Shown here one piece after another: positions 59,175 through 64,000 of a stretch of 64,000 bases of DNA (position 1 is the stretch's first letter; every line of letters begins with the position of its first letter). The stretch is from Halomonas almeriensis (lineage in GTDB: Bacteria; Pseudomonadota; Gammaproteobacteria; Pseudomonadales; Halomonadaceae). The stretch covers positions 142,338 through 206,337 of the forward strand of contig NZ_JAUFPO010000004.1 of NCBI RefSeq assembly GCF_030409235.1, written 5' to 3'. The notes beneath the pieces are model-generated. The model searched no databases and was not told the DNA's origin. It was given only the letters and a program-made list of their open reading frames with translations. The position numbers were made by a program, and so were the translations under genes.

Positions 59175-61397
59175 ATGACCGAGAAATCCCCCCCGACGCC
59201 TCATACTTTCCTGGCCACCTGCCCGAAGGGCCTGGAGGGCCTGCTGAGTGACGAGCTCGCGGCCCTCGGGGCGACCCCCGTCAAGACCACCGTGGCCGGT
59301 GTGCATTTCGAGGGCAAGCTGATGGCCGCCTATCGGGCCTGTCTGTGGTCTCGCCTGGCCAACCGCGTGGTGCTGTGCCTGGTTCGCGAGGAGGGCGTCG
59401 AGACACCGGAACACCTGCGCGCGATCAGTGCCGGCATCGACTGGGCATCGCATCTGCCCACCGGGCGCAGCCTGGCCGTGGATTTTCACGGGCGGAGCGA
59501 TGCCATTCGCCACACCATGTTCGGCGCACAGACCGTCAAGGACGGCGTGGTGCAACGCCTGGAGGCAGAAGGAAAGCCGCGGCCCGTCATCGAGCCGCGC
59601 ACATCGGATTTGCGTCTTTACACGCACCTGTACCGCGGGCGCTTGACCATCGGGATCGACCTCTCCGGCGAGAGTCTGCATCGGCGCGGCTATCGACGTG
59701 GCGCCGGCCATGCACCGCTCAAGGAAAACCTGGCGGCGGCGCTGTTGATCCGTGCCGGCTGGCCGGACATGGCGCGACAGGGGGCGGCCCTGGTGGATCC
59801 CCTGTGCGGCGCCGGCACCCTGTTGATCGAAGCCGGGATGATGGCCGCCGACATGGCCCCCAATCTGTGGCGTGAGCGATTCGGCTTTCATGGCTGGGCC
59901 GGCCATGACGCCGCCGGCTGGCGTGAGCTCAAACGCGAGGCCGAAGCGCGCGCCAGTATCGGGCGCAAGCGCTGTCGCAACGGGTTGTTTGGTGCCGACC
60001 AGAGCCCCCCGGCCCTGGAAGCGGCCAGGGCCAATGCCATGCGCGCCGGCATTCCGGCCCTGATCGAACTCAAGGGGGCTGCCCTGAAGGAGCTTGAACG
60101 GCCCGCGGGGCTTGCCGCGGAGCAGTCCGGACTGCTTATCACCAACCCGCCCTATGGCGAGCGGCTGGGCGAGCTACCGGAGCTGGTCGAGCTCTACAGC
60201 CAGCTCGGCGAGCGCGCCCGTCAGGGCTTCCCCGGCTGGCGTCTGGCGCTGTTCACCGCCAACCCCGACCTGGGGCATCGCACCGGATTGCGGGCCCACA
60301 AGCAGTACTCGCTGAAAAACGGCCCCCTGGATGCCCGGCTGCTGCTCATGCAGGTGCCGGACGATGCCGCGCCATCTCCGGCGTCCGACATGGGCGAGGC
60401 GGGTGACACGCCTGGCGCAACGGCCCGGCCGGCGCGCAGCCAGAGCGCGCAGATGTTTGCCAATCGGCTGCAGAAAAACCGCAAACGCCTGAACAAGTGG
60501 CTGAAGCGTTCCGGCGAGAGCTGCTATCGGCTCTATGATGCCGATATGCCGGAGTATGCCCTGGCCATCGATCTGTATGGCGATCGGGTGCATGTCCAGG
60601 AATATGCGCCGCCGCGTTCGGTGAATGCCGACCAGGCCCAGAAGCGTCTGCACGAGGCCCTGGGAGTGATGCCCGAGGTGCTGGGAGTCGATCCCGGCAG
60701 GATCGTCATCAAGCGTCGCCAGCGCCAGGCCGGCCGGGCGCAGTACGAAAAGCAGGCGGCCAGTGGCGAACGCTTCGAGGTCCGGGAAGGCCGAGCACGC
60801 CTCTGGGTGAATCTGCGCGACTACCTGGACACCGGGCTCTTCCTCGATCATCGTCCGGTGCGCCGCATGCTCGCCGAGATGGCTGCGGGCAAGCGGTTTC
60901 TCAACCTCTTCTGCTACACCGCGGCGGCCACGGTCCAGGCGGCCCTCGGCACCGAGAAGGGTGCCGGCGCCAGTGACAGTGTCAGCGTCGATCTGTCCAA
61001 TACCTATCTGGACTGGGCGCGGGACAACTTCAGCCTCAATCGTCTGGACCCCGCTCGCCATCGCGTGGTGCGTGATGACTGCGTCCACTGGCTGGAAACC
61101 GCCGGCGGCAAGTTCGACATCATCTTTCTGGATCCCCCGACCTTCTCCAACTCCAAGAAGATGACCGACACTCTGGATGTCCAGCGCGATCACGGCCGCC
61201 TGGTGCGGCTGGCCATGGCCCGGCTGGCGCCCGGCGGCACGCTGGTGTTTTCCAACAATCAGCGGCGCTTCAAGCTGGATGCCGACCTGACGGCGAGCTT
61301 CGAGGTCAAGGATATCTCGGCGCAGACCTTTGATCCTGACTTCAAGCGTCGCCCGGACCTGCACCATTGCTTCTTGATTCGGCATCTGGATGAGTGA
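59175..61397 (+). CDS. rlmKL: Bifunctional 23S rRNA m2G2445/m7G2069 methyltransferase
   Basis: The protein is 740 residues, the fused RlmL-RlmK form of gammaproteobacteria. The N-terminal THUMP part begins HTFLATCPKGLEGLLSDEL. The RlmL domain has DPLCGAGTLLIEAGMMA and the N6/N2-methylase motif LLITNPPYGERLGEL near residue 325. The RlmK domain has VNLRDYLDTGLFLDHRPVRR, NLFCYTAAATVQAA and IIFLDPPTFSNSKKM near residue 655. RlmL makes m2G2445 and RlmK m7G2069 in 23S rRNA. The ATG at 59175 follows ACGATCC with a weak ribosome site. A heptamer repeat follows the stop codon. Confidence 0.95.
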   Translation: MTEKSPPTPHTFLATCPKGLEGLLSDELAALGATPVKTTVAGVHFEGKLMAAYRACLWSRLANRVVLCLVREEGVETPEHLRAISAGIDWASHLPTGRSLAVDFHGRSDAIRHTMFGAQTVKDGVVQRLEAEGKPRPVIEPRTSDLRLYTHLYRGRLTIGIDLSGESLHRRGYRRGAGHAPLKENLAAALLIRAGWPDMARQGAALVDPLCGAGTLLIEAGMMAADMAPNLWRERFGFHGWAGHDAAGWRELKREAEARASIGRKRCRNGLFGADQSPPALEAARANAMRAGIPALIELKGAALKELERPAGLAAEQSGLLITNPPYGERLGELPELVELYSQLGERARQGFPGWRLALFTANPDLGHRTGLRAHKQYSLKNGPLDARLLLMQVPDDAAPSPASDMGEAGDTPGATARPARSQSAQMFANRLQKNRKRLNKWLKRSGESCYRLYDADMPEYALAIDLYGDRVHVQEYAPPRSVNADQAQKRLHEALGVMPEVLGVDPGRIVIKRRQRQAGRAQYEKQAASGERFEVREGRARLWVNLRDYLDTGLFLDHRPVRRMLAEMAAGKRFLNLFCYTAAATVQAALGTEKGAGASDSVSVDLSNTYLDWARDNFSLNRLDPARHRVVRDDCVHWLETAGGKFDIIFLDPPTFSNSKKMTDTLDVQRDHGRLVRLAMARLAPGGTLVFSNNQRRFKLDADLTASFEVKDISAQTFDPDFKRRPDLHHCFLIRHLDE

Positions 61398-61427
61398 TGG
61401 GTGATGCATGGGGGTGAGTGGTCAGTT

Positions 61428-61455
61428 GTGAGGTGTGAGGTGTGAGGTGTGAGGT
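61428..61455. repeat. Heptamer tandem array, four perfect units
   Basis: GTGAGGT is repeated four times in tandem, flanked by degenerate units on both sides (GTGATGG and GTGAGGG). It lies between the rlmKL stop and the glutaredoxin-like gene, 22 bp upstream of that start. The unit length matches the array at 29641-29738, and both fit G(C/T)GAG(C/G)(C/T). Confidence 0.85.
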
Positions 61456-61476
61456 TAGGCGTGAGGGGATGAGCGG

Positions 61477-61821
61477 ATGATCGAGCTGACCCTGTATACG
61501 ACAACCGGCTGTTACCTGTGCGAGGCGCTGGAGGCCTGGCTGGCCCGGCTGGCCAATGCCGAGATACGGCTCGAGCAAGTGGATGTCGCCGAGGATGACG
61601 CCCTGGTGGCGTCATACGGGACGCGTCTGCCGGTGCTGGTGGATGTGTCAGGGCACGAGCTGGAGGGGGGATTTGAGCCCGCGCGCCTGGCTGCCTGGCT
61701 GGCCGATCGCGGCGGGCTGGACGTCGCCGCATGGGATGAGCTCATGCTATCCGCAGACAACGACGCAGCACCGCGGCCTGGGGCGGTCATGCGGAGCGGG
61801 CGTCGTTACCTCGGCGATTGA
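61477..61821 (+). CDS. Glutaredoxin-like thioredoxin-fold protein (DUF836)
   Basis: The protein is 114 residues. It begins IELTLYTTTGCYLCEALEAWL, a thioredoxin-fold strand and helix with a CYLC active site (Cys12 and Cys15). TRLPVLVDVSGHELEGGF carries the cis-proline loop and substrate-groove glycine. The C-terminal 30 residues look disordered. DUF836 members are glutaredoxin-like and of unknown physiological partner. GAGGGGATGAGCGG provides a ribosome site. It lies close downstream of rlmKL across the heptamer array, so co-transcription is likely. Confidence 0.8.
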   Translation: MIELTLYTTTGCYLCEALEAWLARLANAEIRLEQVDVAEDDALVASYGTRLPVLVDVSGHELEGGFEPARLAAWLADRGGLDVAAWDELMLSADNDAAPRPGAVMRSGRRYLGD

Positions 61822-61845
61822 GAGATCCAAGGTGGTAGCTAAAAA

Positions 61846-61867
61846 GGGGCCCGCTCGAGCGGGCCCC
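61846..61867 (-). terminator. Intrinsic terminator of the ETF oxidoreductase gene
   Basis: GGGGCCCGCTC / GAGCGGGCCCC is an 11-bp perfect palindromic stem. On the minus strand it is followed by TTTTTAG, 25 bp past the stop of the leftward gene. The rightward glutaredoxin-like gene has only a CTGG tail here. Confidence 0.88.
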
Positions 61868-61891
61868 TGGCGTGTGCAACGGGCGGTCTGC

Positions 61892-63568
61892 TTACATGTT
61901 CGGGTAGTTGGGGCCGCCGCCGCCCTCGGGAGCTACCCAGGTGATGTTCTGGGCCGGGTCCTTGATGTCGCAGGTCTTGCAATGTACGCAGTTCTGGAAG
62001 TTGATCCGGAACTGCGGCTTGCCATCATCCCCCTCGACGACCTCATAGACGCCGGCCGGGCAGTAGCGCTGTGCCGGCTCGTCATACTTGGGCAGGTTGT
62101 CGCGGATCGGCAACTCGGGGTCGGTCAGCCGGAGGTGCGTTGGCTGGTCTTCCTCATGGTTGGTGTTGGACATGAACACCGAGGAAGCCTTGTCGAAGGA
62201 AATCTTGCCGTCGGGCCTGGGATATTCGATCTTCTCGCACTCGGCGGCCGGCTTGAGTCGGGCATGGTCAGGCGTGGTGTCATGCACCCGTGGCAGCTTG
62301 CCGCCGGTCAACTGGTCCAGAAAGTTGAAGGCGCCCCCGCCGACGGTGCCGTACTTGTGAATCGCCGGGCCGAAGCTGGCGCTGGCCTCCAGTTCCTTGT
62401 AAGCCCAGCTGGCCTGCCAACGCTGCTCGAAGGCCGTAAGCTCGGCGCCGCCCGTGTCGCCTTCATCAGCCTGCGCGATGGCCTCGAAGACGCTCTCGGC
62501 GGCGACCATGCCGGATTTCATGGCCGTGTGCAGCCCCTTGATCTTGGCGAAGTTCAGGGTGCCGGCGTCGCAGCCGATCAGCAGGCCGCCGGGAAAGGTC
62601 ATCTTCGGCAGGCAGTTGATACCGCCCTTGGCAATGGCTCGGGCGCCGTAGGCCACGCGTGACCCGCCCTCGAGATGCGGCTTGAGCACCGGATGGTGCT
62701 TCATGCGCTGGAATTCATCGAAGGGCGAGATCCATGGGTTCTGGTAGGCCAGGTCCATGATCAGCCCGACCACCACCTGCTGGTTCTCGGCGTGATAGAG
62801 GAACCAGCCGCCATGGGTGTGCTTGTCCAGCGGCCAGCCGGAGCCGTGGAGGACTAGGCCCGGCTCATGCTGGTCGGCCGGCACGTCCCAGAGTTCCTTG
62901 AGGCCGATGCCGTAGTGCTGAGGGTCCTTGCCGGCATCGAGCTGGTAGCGGTTGATCAGTTGCTTGCCGATATGGCCGCGTGCGCCTTCGGCGAACAGGG
63001 TATAGCGGGCACGTAGCTCCATGCCCGGCATGTAACCGTCCTTCGGCTGGCCGTCGGCCCCGACGCCCATGTCGCCGACGACGATGCCCTGGACGACCTC
63101 GTCCTCGATGATCGCCTCCTGGGCCGCGAAACCAGGGAAAATCTCGACGCCCAGCTCCTCGGCCTGCTCGGCCAACCAGCGACACAGATTGCCGGCACTG
63201 ATCACATAGCGCGTGCTGCCATCCCCCGTGTTGTGCATGGTCTTGGGCACCAGGGCATTGGGCAGTTTCTGAGCCTTGTCGGCATCCTTGAGCAGATAGA
63301 GCTCATCGCGTACGGCGGGTGTGGTCAGGGGCGCGCCGCGTTCCGCCCAGTCCGGGAAGAGCTCATCCAGCGCTCGGGGCTCGAAAACCGCTCCGGAAAG
63401 GATGTGCGCGCCGACTTCCGAGCCCTTCTCGACCACACACACGGTTAATTCCTGCTCGGCGTCATTGGCCTGCTGCATCAAGCGGCAGGCGGCGGCCAGG
63501 CCCGACGGCCCTGCGCCGACGATGACCACGTCGACTTCCATGCTGTCGCGCTCAAGCTGATCTGTCAT
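61892..63568 (-). CDS. Electron-transfer flavoprotein:ubiquinone oxidoreductase
   Basis: The protein is 558 residues. The FAD-binding motif VVIVGAGPSGLAAACRL is near residue 15, and YTLFAEGARGHIGKQL and GGLLIGCDAGTLNFAKIKGLHTAMKSG are conserved in the family. The C-terminus binds one 4Fe-4S cluster: a cysteine in RYCPAGVYEV and three in NCVHCKTCDIKDP, with the ending PNYPNM. It takes electrons from reduced ETF (from acyl-CoA and other dehydrogenases) and passes them to ubiquinone. GGAGGAG precedes the ATG. It is divergent from etfB, its electron donor's gene, across a 368-bp region. Confidence 0.95.
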   Translation of the reverse strand: MTDQLERDSMEVDVVIVGAGPSGLAAACRLMQQANDAEQELTVCVVEKGSEVGAHILSGAVFEPRALDELFPDWAERGAPLTTPAVRDELYLLKDADKAQKLPNALVPKTMHNTGDGSTRYVISAGNLCRWLAEQAEELGVEIFPGFAAQEAIIEDEVVQGIVVGDMGVGADGQPKDGYMPGMELRARYTLFAEGARGHIGKQLINRYQLDAGKDPQHYGIGLKELWDVPADQHEPGLVLHGSGWPLDKHTHGGWFLYHAENQQVVVGLIMDLAYQNPWISPFDEFQRMKHHPVLKPHLEGGSRVAYGARAIAKGGINCLPKMTFPGGLLIGCDAGTLNFAKIKGLHTAMKSGMVAAESVFEAIAQADEGDTGGAELTAFEQRWQASWAYKELEASASFGPAIHKYGTVGGGAFNFLDQLTGGKLPRVHDTTPDHARLKPAAECEKIEYPRPDGKISFDKASSVFMSNTNHEEDQPTHLRLTDPELPIRDNLPKYDEPAQRYCPAGVYEVVEGDDGKPQFRINFQNCVHCKTCDIKDPAQNITWVAPEGGGGPNYPNM

Positions 63569-63936
63569 TATCCGGTCTCCTCCTGACTGATGCCCTATAC
63601 GGGGTCACCCGTCGTGGGCAACCCATAGGTGCCATGCCAATGTAAGTGGTTGTTGTATTCTGGAGTGTTCCATGCTGGGCATGATAGCGGCAATAGGCCC
63701 TTTCTGGCGATGGTTGGCGCCATTCGCAAATTGCTGGAGTCGTCGGGATTGTGGCGGTCATCCCGGCTGTGGCACATTATTTGGGTTCTGGTGGCCAGGC
63801 CGGATAAACGCTTGCCTGAAAACATATAAGAGTATGTCGATCGGTTCCAGGAACCCCGCACGCGAGATGCGGTTCCTGCCGGGCGAGGCCCACCTCGCCA
63901 TGATCCGGTTCCGAGACTGAACCAAGCGAGGACAAC
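63569..63936. promoter_or_regulatory. Divergent control region between ETF oxidoreductase and etfB
   Basis: This 368-bp gap has no convincing gene. Three direct copies of CGGTTCC lie at 63842-63848, 63870-63876 and 63906-63912. The first is part of the palindrome GGTTCC-A-GGAACC (63843-63855). They are within 95 bp of the etfB start and may be operator or mRNA-leader elements. The etfB ribosome site is GCGAGGAC. Confidence 0.4.
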
Positions 63937-64000
63937 ATGAAAGTACTCGTCGCCGTCAAGCGCGTCATCGATTACAACGTCAAGATCCGGGTCAAGCCGG
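63937..64000 (+). CDS. etfB: Electron transfer flavoprotein beta subunit, start only
   Basis: The ATG at 63937 opens 21 residues, MKVLVAVKRVIDYNVKIRVKP, which match the invariant start of EtfB, before the window ends. EtfB with EtfA carries FAD and AMP and accepts electrons from acyl-CoA dehydrogenases. The divergent neighbour encodes the next step, ETF:ubiquinone oxidoreductase, which supports the call. GCGAGGAC lies 5 nt upstream. Nothing can be said about the rest. Confidence 0.85.
   Translation, partial: MKVLVAVKRVIDYNVKIRVKP

Overview
The window reads as an ordinary, gene-dense chromosomal segment of a GC-rich gammaproteobacterium. I think it is a Halomonas or a close relative (Halomonadaceae). 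Reasons are the gene order aat-bpt-infA / clpA-clpS-icd and ftsK-lolA-rarA, a monomeric NADP isocitrate dehydrogenase, a Pseudomonas-type isocitrate lyase, a very large NAD-glutamate dehydrogenase, and intergenic repeats that resemble those I associate with Halomonas. The genus is inference. I saw no rRNA, tRNA, CRISPR array, prophage or transposase gene. About 45 protein genes are supported; the first (rnb) and last (etfB) run off the edges.

Layout. 1-1.6 kb: start of RNase II, then a wrecked N-acetylglucosamine locus (a nagA head joined to an internally deleted nagE). 1.6-10.9 kb: HAD phosphatase, then a sugar module made of a GltR/GtrS-like two-component system, a mannose-isomerase-type AGE protein and the ABC transporter gtsABCD. 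Two copies of a dispersed hairpin repeat sit in this module. 10.9-19 kb: ycjX-ycjF, an MFS carrier, an SGLT-like sodium symporter, DUF924, a GlsB-like membrane protein and gabT. 19-26 kb: a large DUF1266-repeat protein, an NlpC/P60 lipoprotein, exported MsrA, a CDP-alcohol phosphatidyltransferase, SlyD-like FKBP, a small membrane protein and a SlyB-like lipoprotein. 26-34 kb, mostly minus strand: aceA, GNAT, roxA, purB, hflD, mnmA, a Nudix hydrolase and rluE. 34-42 kb: icd, clpS, clpA, infA, bpt, aat. 42-51 kb: ftsK, lolA, rarA, a hemerythrin-like protein, murI, trmA. 51-64 kb: gdhB, mgtE, pyrD, rmf, rlmKL, a glutaredoxin-like protein, ETF-ubiquinone oxidoreductase and the start of etfB.

How genes work together. 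The 2.6-10.9 kb block looks like regulated hexose uptake: a sensor pair, a binding-protein-dependent transporter, and an isomerase that would turn mannose into fructose. The 36.9-41.8 kb block is an almost complete bacterial N-degron pathway: Aat and Bpt add Leu/Phe to protein N-termini, ClpS recognises them, and ClpA unfolds the substrate for ClpP (not here). aceA and icd compete at the isocitrate branch point. hflD/mnmA, rluE, trmA, rlmKL, roxA, infA and rmf form a scattered set of translation and ribosome genes.

The features least explained by standard annotation are non-coding. They are a repeat family whose central hairpin is kept although its arm sequence differs, a 164-bp element with terminal inverted repeats abutting the mgtE stop codon, heptamer tandem arrays, and an AT-rich divergent promoter region with a perfect 11-bp inverted repeat. 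I found no convincing wholly new multi-gene system.
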